Below, one piece after another: positions 24,779 to 34,169 of a DNA stretch of 64,000 bases. Source of the DNA: Zoogloea sp041917255 (GTDB lineage: Bacteria; Pseudomonadota; Gammaproteobacteria; Burkholderiales; Rhodocyclaceae); the NCBI GenBank assembly GCA_041917255.1, contig JAYRYA010000006.1:1-64000 (forward strand). The letters run 5' to 3'. The first letter of the stretch is position 1; every line of letters starts with the position of its first letter. The notes beneath the pieces were generated by a model that saw nothing but the letters and a program-made list of their open reading frames with translations, did not search any database and was not told where the DNA came from. The position numbers and the translations under genes were made by a program.

Positions 24779-25594
24779 ATGAGCAGCCCGACCCACGGCG
24801 CCGGACCTTCGGCGCGCACCTATCCCCCGCGCCCGCAGGCGGTGTATTTCTACGCCACCTGTCTGGTGGATCTCTTCGTGCCCGAGGCGGGCATGGACGC
24901 CATCACCCTGCTCGAGCGGGAAGGCATCCGGGTGATCTTCCCCGACAATCAAACCTGCTGCGGCCAGCCGGCCTTCACCAGCGGTTTCCCGGCCGAGGCG
25001 CGCGAAGTGGTCGCCGCCCAGCTCGATCTCTTCCCCGAGGACTACCCCATCGTGGTGCCCTCCGGCTCCTGCGCCGGGATGATCCGCTGGCACTGGGAGA
25101 AGGTCATCGGCAACGACGCCGGCCTCGCCGCCCGCGCCGCCGCCATCTCGGCCCGAACCTTCGAGCTTGCCGAGTTCCTGGTGCATGTGCTCGACTTCAA
25201 GCGCCCCGACCAGGGCGAGCCGACCACTGTCGCGCTGCACACCTCGTGCTCGGCCCGCCGCGAGATGGGCACCCTGCTGGTGGGCCGCGAGCTGCTGTCG
25301 CGCCTGGGCAATGTCAGCCTCGCCATCCACGATCACGAATCCGAATGCTGCGGCTTCGGCGGCAGCTTCTCCCTCAAGCACCCGGACATCTCCACCGCGA
25401 TGGTCACCGACAAGGTCGCCTCGCTGAAGGCCACCGGCGCGAAGCAGATGGTCACCGCCGACTGCGGCTGCATGCTCAACATCACCAAGCGCGCCGCCCT
25501 CGAAGACCAAAACGCCGGCCGCACCGCAGCCTCGCTGCCGGGCGAGCATCTCGCCACCTTCCTGCTGCGCCGCACCGGAGGAAAGCAACAATGA
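24779..25594 (+). CDS. lutA: Lactate utilisation protein A (LldE), CCG-domain Fe-S protein
   Basis: This is a subunit of the LutABC (LldEFG) complex that oxidises L-lactate to pyruvate and passes electrons to the respiratory chain. The 271 residues hold two cysteine-rich CCG domains: CCGQPAFTSGFPAEAR near residue 60 and HTSCSARREMG ... ESECCGFGGSFSLKHP. A GGAGGAG site precedes the ATG. It is the first gene of the lactate operon and overlaps lutC by 4 bases (ATGA). Confidence 0.93.
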   Translation: MSSPTHGAGPSARTYPPRPQAVYFYATCLVDLFVPEAGMDAITLLEREGIRVIFPDNQTCCGQPAFTSGFPAEAREVVAAQLDLFPEDYPIVVPSGSCAGMIRWHWEKVIGNDAGLAARAAAISARTFELAEFLVHVLDFKRPDQGEPTTVALHTSCSARREMGTLLVGRELLSRLGNVSLAIHDHESECCGFGGSFSLKHPDISTAMVTDKVASLKATGAKQMVTADCGCMLNITKRAALEDQNAGRTAASLPGEHLATFLLRRTGGKQQ

Positions 25595-26265
25595 GCGCCC
25601 GCGACCGCATCCTCGCCAAGCTGCGCGGCGCCCAGCCCGCCACGCCGAACCCGCTGCCCAGCCTCGACGAACACTACGCGCCCCGCGCCCGCGGCGAATC
25701 CGTCGCCGAGCGCGCCGCCCGCTTCAAGGCCGGCATCGAGGCCTTCCACGCCGACGTCCACTTTTCGACCGAAGCCGACTGGCCCGCGCTGCTGGCCCGG
25801 CTATGCGTCGAGAAGGCCGTCGGCACCCTGCTCTACGGCGACGCCACGCCCGCCGGCCGCCGCCTGGATGCCGCCACCTTCGCCGGCACCACGCTCCGCC
25901 CGTGGGCTGGCCAGGTCGAGGACATCAAGGCCGATCTGTTCCACCGCGTCGGCGCCGGCTTCACCCAGGCCCGTGGCGCCATCGCCGAAACCGGCAGCCT
26001 GATCCTGTGGCCTTCCGACGCCGAGCCGCGCACCCTGTCGCTGGTGCCGCCGGTGCACTTTGCGCTGCTCGACGCGCGCACCATCCAGCCCACCTTCTTC
26101 GACGCGATCCGTGCCGAGGGCTGGTCCGCCGGCATGCCCACCAACGCGCTCCTGATCTCCGGCCCGTCCAAGACCGCCGACATCCAGCAGACCCTCGCCT
26201 ACGGCGCCCACGGCCCGAAGGAACTCATCGTGATCGTCACCCACGCCGAAGGAGAGCCCCAATGA
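25591..26265 (+). CDS. lutC: Lactate utilisation protein C (LldG)
   Basis: This 224-residue LUD-domain protein is the third component of the LutABC lactate oxidase. It starts at the ATG overlapping the lutA stop (MSARDRILAKLRGAQP). Typical LUD sequence includes GAIAETGSLILWPSDAEPRTLSLVPPVHF and NALLISGPSKTADIQQTLAYGAHGPKELIVIV. It ends by overlapping lutB (ATGA), so the three genes are translationally coupled. The order A-C-B here differs from Bacillus A-B-C but is common in proteobacteria. Confidence 0.93.
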   Translation: MSARDRILAKLRGAQPATPNPLPSLDEHYAPRARGESVAERAARFKAGIEAFHADVHFSTEADWPALLARLCVEKAVGTLLYGDATPAGRRLDAATFAGTTLRPWAGQVEDIKADLFHRVGAGFTQARGAIAETGSLILWPSDAEPRTLSLVPPVHFALLDARTIQPTFFDAIRAEGWSAGMPTNALLISGPSKTADIQQTLAYGAHGPKELIVIVTHAEGEPQ

Positions 26266-27716
26266 GCGCGCCCAACGCCAGTGCCGACACCGGCAAGCCG
26301 ATCGCCTTCGTCTCCGCCAAGCAGCTTCGGGAGCGGATGCACGATGCGGTGAACGACGCCCACCTGCGCAGCAGCTTCCGCGGCGCGATGGACTTCCTGA
26401 TGGCCAAGCGCGCCGCCCAATTCCCCGACGCGGACGAGCTGGATTCCCTGCGCAGTCTCTCCGAGGGCATCCGCCAGTACAGCCTCACCCGCCTGCCGGA
26501 TCTGCTGGAGCAGCTCGAAGCCAACCTCACCGCCAACGGCGTGAAGGTGCATTGGGCCGAGACGCCCGAAGAAGCCAACGCCATCATGCTCGGCATCGCC
26601 CAACGCCATCAGGCCAAACTGATCGTCAAGGGCAAGTCGATGGTGAGCGAGGAGATCGAGTTCAACCACGCCATGGAAGCCGCCGGCGTGGGCGCCCTCG
26701 AATCCGACATGGGCGAATACATCGTCCAGCTGGCCGGCGAGAAGCCCTCGCACATCATCATGCCGGCGATCCACCAGACCAAGCAGCAGATCGCCAAGCT
26801 GTTCGCCGAGCACATCCCCGGCGTGAGCTACACCGACAACGTGGACGCGCTGATCCAGATCGGCCGACGCGTGCTGCGCGAGAAGTTCGAGATCGCCGAC
26901 ATCGGCCTCTCCGGCGTCAACTTTGCCGTGGCCGAAACCGGCACCCTGTGCCTCGTCGAGAACGAAGGCAACGGCCGGATGTGCACCACCGTGCCCAAGG
27001 TGCACATCGCCATCACCGGCATCGAGAAGGTGGTCGAGAAGCTGGAGCATGTGGCGCCGCTGTTCTCCATCCTCACCCGCTCGGCCACCGGCCAGGCGGT
27101 GTCCACCTACTTCAACATGATCTCCGGCCCGCGCAAGGCCCATGAGAAGGACGGCCCCGAAGAGGTGCACCTCGTGCTCCTCGACAACGGCCGCTCCCAG
27201 GCCTACGCCGACGAGCAGCTGCGCAAGACGCTGCAGTGCATCCGTTGCGGCGCCTGCATGAACCACTGCCCGGTCTACACCCGGATCGGCGGTCACGCCT
27301 ATGGCACCACCTACCCCGGCCCCATCGGCAAGATCGTCTCGCCACACATGATGGGACTGGAGCAGACCCACCTGCTGCCCACCGCCTCCACCCTGTGCGG
27401 CGCCTGCGGCGAGGTCTGCCCGGTGAAGATCCCCATCCCCGAGTTGCTGATCCGCCTGCGGGGCGAAGCCCAGTCCGAACCCCACGCCAATCCGGCGATG
27501 GTCGGCCAAGGCGCCGGCTACAGCGCACTGACGACCTTCGTCTGGCGGATGTGGGCCCGCGTGTACAGCCGCCCCGGCAGCTACCGGGCCTTCAGCTGGC
27601 TGGCCAGCCGCTTCCGCGCCCTGGCGCCGAAGAATCAGGCCGGCTGGACGGCCGCCCGCACGCCCCTGACACCCGCGCCGCGAAGGCTGAGGGACATGGT
27701 CCGCGACCGACGATAG
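26262..27716 (+). CDS. lutB: Lactate utilisation protein B (LldF), Fe-S subunit
   Basis: A 484-residue subunit with an N-terminal LUD domain (about 70-290) and a C-terminal two-cluster ferredoxin region: CIRCGACMNHCPVY and CGACGEVCPVKIP. In LutABC it carries electrons from lactate oxidation. The start codon overlaps the lutC stop. The end (RRLRDMVRDRR) is 86 bases before the D-lactate dehydrogenase gene, still within the same operon. Confidence 0.94.
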   Translation: MSAPNASADTGKPIAFVSAKQLRERMHDAVNDAHLRSSFRGAMDFLMAKRAAQFPDADELDSLRSLSEGIRQYSLTRLPDLLEQLEANLTANGVKVHWAETPEEANAIMLGIAQRHQAKLIVKGKSMVSEEIEFNHAMEAAGVGALESDMGEYIVQLAGEKPSHIIMPAIHQTKQQIAKLFAEHIPGVSYTDNVDALIQIGRRVLREKFEIADIGLSGVNFAVAETGTLCLVENEGNGRMCTTVPKVHIAITGIEKVVEKLEHVAPLFSILTRSATGQAVSTYFNMISGPRKAHEKDGPEEVHLVLLDNGRSQAYADEQLRKTLQCIRCGACMNHCPVYTRIGGHAYGTTYPGPIGKIVSPHMMGLEQTHLLPTASTLCGACGEVCPVKIPIPELLIRLRGEAQSEPHANPAMVGQGAGYSALTTFVWRMWARVYSRPGSYRAFSWLASRFRALAPKNQAGWTAARTPLTPAPRRLRDMVRDRR

Positions 27717-27802
27717 CGGCCTGTTCCGCCCCGGGGCGACATCCGTCGCCCCACCCCACCACTGACCGAACCGAAACCTCATCCCTGACGGGAGGACCCG
27801 CC

Positions 27803-30577
27803 ATGTCCGCTCTCATCGACGCCCTGCGCCAACGGCTACCCGCCCACCGCGTGATTACCGACGAACTGCGCCGCCTTGCCTACGGCACCGACGGCAGCTT
27901 CTACCGTCTGATCCCCGAGGTCGTGGCGGTGGTGGAAGACGAAAACGAAGTGCGCGACGTGGTGGATCTGGCCCGCGCCCACCGCCGCCCGGTCACCTTC
28001 CGCGCCGCCGGCACCAGCCTGTGCGGCCAGGCCGTCACCGATGGCGTGCTGGTGCTGCTGGGCGAAGGCCTGGCCACCTGCCGCATCGCGCCGGACGGCG
28101 CCACCGTCAAGGTCGGCCCGGCCATCGTCGGCGCCGAGGTCAATCGCCGCCTCGCCCCGCTGGGCCGCAAGATCGGCCCCGATCCCGCATCGATCAACGC
28201 CGCCAAGATCGGCGGGATCGCCGCCAACAACAGCTCCGGCATGTGCTGCGGCACCGCCCAGAACAGCTACCGCACGCTGGCCTCGATCCGCGTGCTGCTG
28301 GCCGACGGCACCGTGCTCGACACCGGCGACGCCGCCAGCCGCGCGGCCTTCCAGGCCAGCCACGGTGCACTTCTCGACAGCCTCGCCCGCCTTTCCGACA
28401 ACGTGCGTGCCGACCACACCCTCGCCGAGCGCATCCGCACCAAATACAAGATCAAGAACACCACCGGCTACAGCCTCAACGCGCTGGTGGATTACGCCGA
28501 CCCGATCGACATCCTGTCGCACCTGATGATCGGCTCGGAAGGCACCCTTGGCTTCATCTCCGAAGTCACCTACCAGACCGTGCCCGAATACGCCCACAAG
28601 GCCAGCGCGCTGGTGTTCTTCGCCGACATGGAGACCGCCTGCCGTGCGGTGGTCGGCCTCAAGCAGCAGCCGGTGGATGCGGTCGAGCTGCTCGACCGCG
28701 CCTCGCTGCGCGCCGTGGCCGACAAGCCCGGCATGCCGCCGCTCCTCAAGACCCTGGCCGACGGCGCCACCGCGCTGCTGATCGAAACCCGCGCGCCGGA
28801 CGCCGCCGATCTCCAGCGCCGCATCGACGCGGTACTGGCCGAGCTCGCCCCCTACCCGCTGATCGAGGCCCCCTCCTTCACCACCAACCCGGCCGAGATC
28901 GACCGCCTGTGGAACGTGCGCAAGGGCACCTTCCCGGCCGTGGGCGCGGTGCGCAAGCCCGGCACCACCGTCATCATCGAGGACGTGGCCGTGGCGGTGC
29001 CCGATCTCGCCGCCGCCTGCCTGGATCTGCAGGCGCTCTTCGCCAAGCACGGCTATACCGAGGCGATCATCTTCGGCCACGCGCTGGAGGGGAACGTCCA
29101 CTTCGTGTTCACCCAGGATTTCGGCATCGCGTCCGAAGTCGCCCGCTACGCCGCCTTCATGGACGACGTGTGCGCGATGCTGGTCGAGAAGTACGACGGC
29201 TCGCTCAAGGCCGAGCACGGCACCGGCCGCAACATGGCGCCCTTCGTCGAGCTGGAATGGGGCACCCAGGCCTACGGCCTGATGAAGGAGATCAAGGCCC
29301 TGTTCGACCCCGAAGGCCTGCTCAACCCCGGTGTGATCATCAACGACGACCCGGCCGCCCACCTCAAGCACCTCAAGCCCATGCCCGCCGCCGGCCAGCT
29401 CTACGCGCCGGTGGATCGCTGCATCGAGTGCGGCTTCTGCGAGCCCCAGTGCCCGTCCCACGGCCTCACCCTGTCGCCGCGCCAGCGCATCGTCGGCTGG
29501 CGCGAGCTGTCGCGCCGGCAAGCCGCCGGCGAGGCGCCGGGCCAGCTCGGCGAGGACTACCTCTACATGGGCCTCGACACCTGCGCCGCCTGCGGCCTGT
29601 GCTCCACCGCCTGCCCGGTGGGCATCGAGACCGGCGCCCTGACCCGCGCCGTGCGCGGCGAGAACCTCTCCGGCGTGGCTCGGCAGTTGGGCAAGCTCGC
29701 CGCGGACCACTTCGGCGCCACCCAGGCCCTGGCCCGCACCGCCATCAAGGCCGGGCATGTGGCCGAAGCCATCATCGGCCCGAAGGCGCTGGCCCGGCTC
29801 AGCGGCGGCAAGTGGAAGGAAGGCATGCCCACGCCGCAACCTGCCGGCCGCGCCACCCGCAGCGATGGCGACAAGGTCGTCTACTTCCCCACCTGCGCCG
29901 GCCGCATCTTCGGCGCCGACACGCCCGAGCACGCTCTCTCGGCCACGGTCATCCGCGTGCTGGAGCGCGCCGGCTACGCCCCGATCATCCCCGAAGGCGT
30001 CAACGATCTGTGCTGCGGCCAGTCCTTCGCCAGCCGCGGCATGGCCGCCGAGGCCGACGCCAAGTCGGCCCAGCTGGAGGCGGTGCTCCGCAAGGCAAGC
30101 GACAACGGCAAGTACCCGATCATCCTCGACGCCAGCGCCTGCAGCCTGCGCATGAAGACCTTCCTCGCAGAGCGCCTGCCGGTGTTCGACCTGGTGGAGT
30201 TTGCCCACGACGCGCTGTTGCCGCGCCTGATGCTCCAGAAGAAGTCCGACCCGGTGCTGATCCACCTCAACTGCTCGGCCCGCCGCATGGGCTTCGAGGG
30301 CAAGTTGAAGCAGCTCGCCGCCGCCTGCGCCGTGCAACCCGTGATGCCGCCCGAAGTGAAGTGCTGCGGCTTCGGCGGCGACCGGGGCTTCGTGGTGCCC
30401 GAACTCAACGCCCACGCCCTGCGCAAGCTCGAAGTGCCCGCCGGCTGCTGCGGCGGTTATTCGAGCAACCAGACCTGCGAGATTGGCCTCACCAACGCCA
30501 CCGGCCTGCCCTACCGCTCCATCGTGCATCTGCTCGACGAATGCAGCGCCGAAGCCGCGCGGCTCGCCACCTGCTGA
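27803..30577 (+). CDS. D-lactate dehydrogenase, FAD- and Fe-S-containing (Dld-II type)
   Basis: A 924-residue respiratory dehydrogenase that probably oxidises D-lactate with quinone as acceptor. In order: an FAD-binding PCMH domain (about 30-260; FRAAGTSLCGQAVTDGVLV, KIGGIAANNSSGMCCG), an FAD-oxidase C-terminal domain with the GHALEGNVHFVFTQDF signature (about 280-530), a double 4Fe-4S region (CIECGFCEPQCPSHG and CAACGLCSTACPVGI, about 540-610), and CCG cysteine-rich segments (CCGQSFASRG, CCGFGGDRGF). This matches Shewanella Dld-II. Start ATG follows GGGAGGACC. Glycolate or 2-hydroxyglutarate would be alternative substrates, but lut/lldP context favours lactate. Confidence 0.9.
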   Translation: MSALIDALRQRLPAHRVITDELRRLAYGTDGSFYRLIPEVVAVVEDENEVRDVVDLARAHRRPVTFRAAGTSLCGQAVTDGVLVLLGEGLATCRIAPDGATVKVGPAIVGAEVNRRLAPLGRKIGPDPASINAAKIGGIAANNSSGMCCGTAQNSYRTLASIRVLLADGTVLDTGDAASRAAFQASHGALLDSLARLSDNVRADHTLAERIRTKYKIKNTTGYSLNALVDYADPIDILSHLMIGSEGTLGFISEVTYQTVPEYAHKASALVFFADMETACRAVVGLKQQPVDAVELLDRASLRAVADKPGMPPLLKTLADGATALLIETRAPDAADLQRRIDAVLAELAPYPLIEAPSFTTNPAEIDRLWNVRKGTFPAVGAVRKPGTTVIIEDVAVAVPDLAAACLDLQALFAKHGYTEAIIFGHALEGNVHFVFTQDFGIASEVARYAAFMDDVCAMLVEKYDGSLKAEHGTGRNMAPFVELEWGTQAYGLMKEIKALFDPEGLLNPGVIINDDPAAHLKHLKPMPAAGQLYAPVDRCIECGFCEPQCPSHGLTLSPRQRIVGWRELSRRQAAGEAPGQLGEDYLYMGLDTCAACGLCSTACPVGIETGALTRAVRGENLSGVARQLGKLAADHFGATQALARTAIKAGHVAEAIIGPKALARLSGGKWKEGMPTPQPAGRATRSDGDKVVYFPTCAGRIFGADTPEHALSATVIRVLERAGYAPIIPEGVNDLCCGQSFASRGMAAEADAKSAQLEAVLRKASDNGKYPIILDASACSLRMKTFLAERLPVFDLVEFAHDALLPRLMLQKKSDPVLIHLNCSARRMGFEGKLKQLAAACAVQPVMPPEVKCCGFGGDRGFVVPELNAHALRKLEVPAGCCGGYSSNQTCEIGLTNATGLPYRSIVHLLDECSAEAARLATC

Positions 30578-30650
30578 TACCCGACCACCGAAACCAACCG
30601 CCTCACCCAAACAGAAACACCCCCGCATTCACCAAAGGAGGAATTACCGA

Positions 30651-32297
30651 ATGCAAACCTGGATGCAGATTTACGACCCCGCGGGCAACCTATGGTTGTC
30701 GTCGCTGGTCGCCGCGCTGCCGATCATCTTCTTCTTCGTGGCCCTCGCGGTGCTGCGGATGAAGGGGCACATCGCCGGCACCATCACCGTCGCCATCGCC
30801 CTGGCGGTGGCCATCTTCTTCTACAAGATGCCGGTGGAAATGGCATTGGCGTCGGCCGGTTACGGCTTCCTGTACGGCCTGTGGCCCATTGCGTGGATCA
30901 TCATCGCGGCGGTGTTCCTCTACAAGATCACCGTCAAGACCGGCCAGTTCGACATTATCAGGGCCTCGGTGGTGTCGATCACCGATGACCAGCGCCTGCA
31001 GATGCTGCTCGTCGGCTTCTCCTTCGGCGCCTTCCTGGAAGGCGCGGCCGGCTTCGGCGCCCCGGTGGCGATCACCGCCGCGCTGCTGGTGGGCCTGGGC
31101 TTCAATCCGCTCTACGCCGCGGGCCTGTGCCTCATCGCCAACACCGCCCCGGTGGCTTTCGGCGCGATGGGCATCCCCATCATCGTCGGCGGTCAGGTCA
31201 CCGGCATCGACCCGTTCAAGATCGGCCAGATGGCCGGCCGCCAGCTGCCGCTGCTGTCGGTCATCGTCCCGTTCTGGCTGGTCGCCATGATGGACGGCTG
31301 GCGTGGCATCAAGGAAACCTGGCCGGCGATCATCGTGGCCGGCGGCTCCTTCGCCGTCACCCAGTTCTTCACCGCCAACTACATCGGACCGGAACTGCCG
31401 GACATCACCTCCGCGCTGGTCAGCCTGATCTGCCTCACCGTGTTCCTGAAGAACTGGAAGCCGAAGCGCATCTTCCGCTTCGACAACAAGGCCACCGCCG
31501 AGCGCGCCGCCGAGAAGCACTATGCGTTCGGCCAGATCGCCAAGGCCTGGTCGCCCTTCCTGATCCTGACCGTCATGGTCACCATCTGGAGCCTCAAGCC
31601 CTTCAAGGCCCTGTTTGCCAAGGACGGCCCGCTGTATTCGCTGGTGTTCCAGTTCCCGGTGCCGATGCTCGACAAGCTCGTCATCAAGATGGAACCCATC
31701 GTCGCCAAGGCCACGCCTTACGCCGCGGTGTACAAGCTCGACATCCTCTCCGCCACCGGCACCGCGATCTTCCTGGCCGCGCTGATCACCATGGTCGTGC
31801 TGGGCATGCGCGCCAGCGAAGCCGCCAAGACCCTGAAGGAAACCGTGATCGAGCTGAAGCGCCCGATCTACTCCATCGGCATGGTGCTGGCCTTCGCGTT
31901 CGTGGCCAACTACTCCGGCCTGTCCGCCACCCTGGCCCTGCTGCTGGCCGGCACCGGCGTGCTGTTCCCGTTCTTCTCGCCCTTCCTGGGCTGGCTGGGC
32001 GTGTTCCTCACCGGTTCCGATACGTCGTCCAACGCGCTGTTCTGCTCACTGCAGGCCACCACCGCCCATCAGGTCGGCGTCTCCGACACCCTGCTGGTGG
32101 CTGCCAACACCACCGGCGGCGTCACCGGCAAGATGATCTCGCCCCAGTCCATCGCCGTCGCCTGCGCGGCCGTCGGCTTGGTGGGCAAGGAATCGGATCT
32201 GTTCCGCTTCACCCTCAAGCACAGCCTGATGTTCGCCGGCATGGTCGGCATCATCACCACGCTGCAGGCCTACGTGTTCACCTGGATGATCCCGTAA
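30651..32297 (+). CDS. lldP: L-lactate permease
   Basis: This proton-coupled lactate importer of the LctP family has 548 residues with about 12-13 membrane helices. LctP signatures include the start MQTWMQIYDPAGNLWLSSLVAALP, GFSFGAFLEGAAGFGAPVAITAALL, and the C-terminal SDTSSNALFCSLQATTAHQVG and TGGVTGKMISPQSIAVA. A strong AAAGGAGG site lies 9 bases before the ATG. It is the last gene of the lactate operon and is followed by an intrinsic terminator. It would supply both L- and D-lactate to the two dehydrogenases upstream. Confidence 0.95.
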   Translation: MQTWMQIYDPAGNLWLSSLVAALPIIFFFVALAVLRMKGHIAGTITVAIALAVAIFFYKMPVEMALASAGYGFLYGLWPIAWIIIAAVFLYKITVKTGQFDIIRASVVSITDDQRLQMLLVGFSFGAFLEGAAGFGAPVAITAALLVGLGFNPLYAAGLCLIANTAPVAFGAMGIPIIVGGQVTGIDPFKIGQMAGRQLPLLSVIVPFWLVAMMDGWRGIKETWPAIIVAGGSFAVTQFFTANYIGPELPDITSALVSLICLTVFLKNWKPKRIFRFDNKATAERAAEKHYAFGQIAKAWSPFLILTVMVTIWSLKPFKALFAKDGPLYSLVFQFPVPMLDKLVIKMEPIVAKATPYAAVYKLDILSATGTAIFLAALITMVVLGMRASEAAKTLKETVIELKRPIYSIGMVLAFAFVANYSGLSATLALLLAGTGVLFPFFSPFLGWLGVFLTGSDTSSNALFCSLQATTAHQVGVSDTLLVAANTTGGVTGKMISPQSIAVACAAVGLVGKESDLFRFTLKHSLMFAGMVGIITTLQAYVFTWMIP

Positions 32298-32348
32298 GCC
32301 AGACGCGAAAAGTTTCAGGACGGGGATTGCGTTCCCCTGGGAGCCTCG

Positions 32349-32382
32349 ACGGCGGCCGGAGAAATCCGGTCGCCGTTTTTTT
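32349..32382 (+). terminator. Terminator of the lactate operon
   Basis: ACGGCGGCCGG (32349-32359) pairs with CCGGTCGCCGT (32366-32376), followed by six or more T. Confidence 0.9.
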
Positions 32383-32440
32383 CATCGAAGCGCGCCCGGA
32401 TCGCACGGTCCCGCGGTCTCCCGGCGCCACACTTCGCCGC

Positions 32441-32917
32441 CTAGCCATCACCCGCGGGCGGTTCGTCGTAATAGGCCCGGCTGAAGAACACACCGAGCAT
32501 CGCGCTCACCACGCCCTGCAGCAGGACCAGCCACGGCCGGGATTCCGTGAGCATCACCCAGGCGTCGCGTTGCGCATCGAACGCGCTGCCCAGACCGGGT
32601 GCGAACACGGTCATCACGAGCGCCAGAATGTAGGCCAGGCAGCAGAATCGGGTGAGCCTGAACAGCGCCCCGTCCACCACGCGCCGGTCGGCACGGACAC
32701 CTGCGTTGGCGACGATGGCACCGACCATGAGGGTGGAAATCGGCCAAACCAGCGTGCCGTACCATTCCATCACCTCATTCTTGTGGCCCTCGTAAACCGT
32801 GGAGAACAGCGTCTGCGCCATCAGCACGAAAAAGATGAAAAGCGCGGGCGAGAACCACAGCACCGCAAGCCCGTACTGGGCACGACGAAGCGGTATGGGG
32901 GCGGGGTCGAGGCTCAA
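32441..32917 (-). CDS. Conserved hypothetical membrane protein
   Basis: The 158-residue protein is not recognised. It has about four hydrophobic helices: YGLAVLWFSPALFIFFVLMA, WYGTLVWPISTLMVGAIVANAG, CCLAYILALVMTVFAPGLG and LVLLQGVVSAMLGVFF. The start is a TTG that overlaps the stop of the lipoprotein gene (TTGA), and no ATG lies in the first 32 codons, so coupling to that gene is likely. It probably resides in the inner membrane and acts together with the lipoprotein. Confidence 0.65.
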   Translation of the reverse strand: MSLDPAPIPLRRAQYGLAVLWFSPALFIFFVLMAQTLFSTVYEGHKNEVMEWYGTLVWPISTLMVGAIVANAGVRADRRVVDGALFRLTRFCCLAYILALVMTVFAPGLGSAFDAQRDAWVMLTESRPWLVLLQGVVSAMLGVFFSRAYYDEPPAGDG

Positions 32918-34005
32918 TTCGGCACCTCAAGATCACGGTTCATCGCGATTGCGGGATGGGGCGGGATGTCACCGGCCAGCCGGGACAAACCAGACCACAG
33001 ACCGGCCTTCTCGAGGTGGGTCTCACAGGCGAGCTTGCCCGGCAGCAAGGCCTTCACGTTGCGGCTGCCATAGGTCTTGAACTCATAGACCAGGACGCTC
33101 ATCCGGTGCCGGGCGGTCACCCGTCTGACAGCCTGGGCATCCGTGAGCCCCGCAGCCCCCCGCACGAACCACCCCTTGGCATCACTGTAGGACGGCTCGT
33201 TCCCCGTCGGCGAGTGCTCGTCGGTGGTCACCACGAAGATGAACATCCGGTAAAGCCCCGAAGGGGCACCTGTCATCCCTTTGAGCACCTTCGTGAAAAA
33301 TGAATCGCCCGCACCAGGCGACTCCACATTCCAGCGCGCCGGCGCCGCCTTGGGAGCGCCATCGGCTTCGATCTGTTCGACGCGTGTCACGAGGGCGAAG
33401 CCTTCCGGCACCGGAAAATAGCTCCGCTCGAGGTAGCCCGCAGCCGTCATCGCGGCCTGAACCTGACCGGCCACATCGCCCAAAGTAAGCCCGCGCTGTT
33501 GAGCCCAGGCCCCCGTCTGGCTCGGCAGCACGATGCGGCCCGACGGCGCAGGGAGGGGCCAGCTCAGGCCGGGCACATCCTGAATCCAGCGTTGCAGCGC
33601 AGCGGGCGTCTTGCCAGGCTCATCGGACACGGGCAGCGTATTCATCCTGCCTTTGCTTGCCGAGGCGAGCGCCCTGGAAAAGTGAAATCCACGCATCGAA
33701 CCCAGCGACTCATCAAACGTCGAGGCAGGGTCTTCGACCCGGAAAACGATGCCGTCGGCCTCCAGACTCACCTCCGTGACCGCAGGTACAAGCGGCACCG
33801 CCATCGGCACCGCCCTACGCAACGCGGCCGAAGCCGACCGACGCGTGTCGTCACTGCCGGACGACACGGGAATCGTCTGTGTCTGGCCACCGTCACCGAC
33901 CACCCTGTGCGCGCGACCGGCCTCTGCAGCGTGCGGCGGACTTGACGGCACTTGCGCGCACCCGGCGAGGATCGCCAAGGCGGATACCCGCGCGATCCCT
34001 CTCAT
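32914..34005 (-). CDS. Putative lipoprotein of unknown function
   Basis: The ATG at 34005 gives a lipoprotein signal (RGIARVSALAILAGC) with lipobox LAGC and 363 residues. The body shows no enzyme motif I recognise. It has a region with LSWPLPAPSGRIVLPSQTG and a well-folded-looking C-terminal half (SGLYRMFIFVVTTDEHSP, MSVLVYEFKTYGSRN). An upstream ATG (34035) is possible but would spoil the signal peptide. It is coupled to the downstream membrane protein gene by a 4-base overlap. Confidence 0.7.
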   Translation of the reverse strand: MRGIARVSALAILAGCAQVPSSPPHAAEAGRAHRVVGDGGQTQTIPVSSGSDDTRRSASAALRRAVPMAVPLVPAVTEVSLEADGIVFRVEDPASTFDESLGSMRGFHFSRALASASKGRMNTLPVSDEPGKTPAALQRWIQDVPGLSWPLPAPSGRIVLPSQTGAWAQQRGLTLGDVAGQVQAAMTAAGYLERSYFPVPEGFALVTRVEQIEADGAPKAAPARWNVESPGAGDSFFTKVLKGMTGAPSGLYRMFIFVVTTDEHSPTGNEPSYSDAKGWFVRGAAGLTDAQAVRRVTARHRMSVLVYEFKTYGSRNVKALLPGKLACETHLEKAGLWSGLSRLAGDIPPHPAIAMNRDLEVPN

Positions 34006-34169
34006 CGCGATACAAATCGACAGCTCACCACACATGATGCATTTTCGCTCAAGGACAATACCGGCCCGGCATTGGGCAGACAGCCCGACGATGCGGGATT
34101 TAAACCTGACAACGAAGTTTAGCAGGATGCCCCGGCCGCCATTGAAGCGCTACGCCCAACTGCCCACGA

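Noticed and set aside
27836..30628. Minus-strand frame of 930 codons antisense to the D-lactate dehydrogenase
   Set aside because: Mirror of the sense codon bias; composition is unnatural and the sense gene has all domain motifs.
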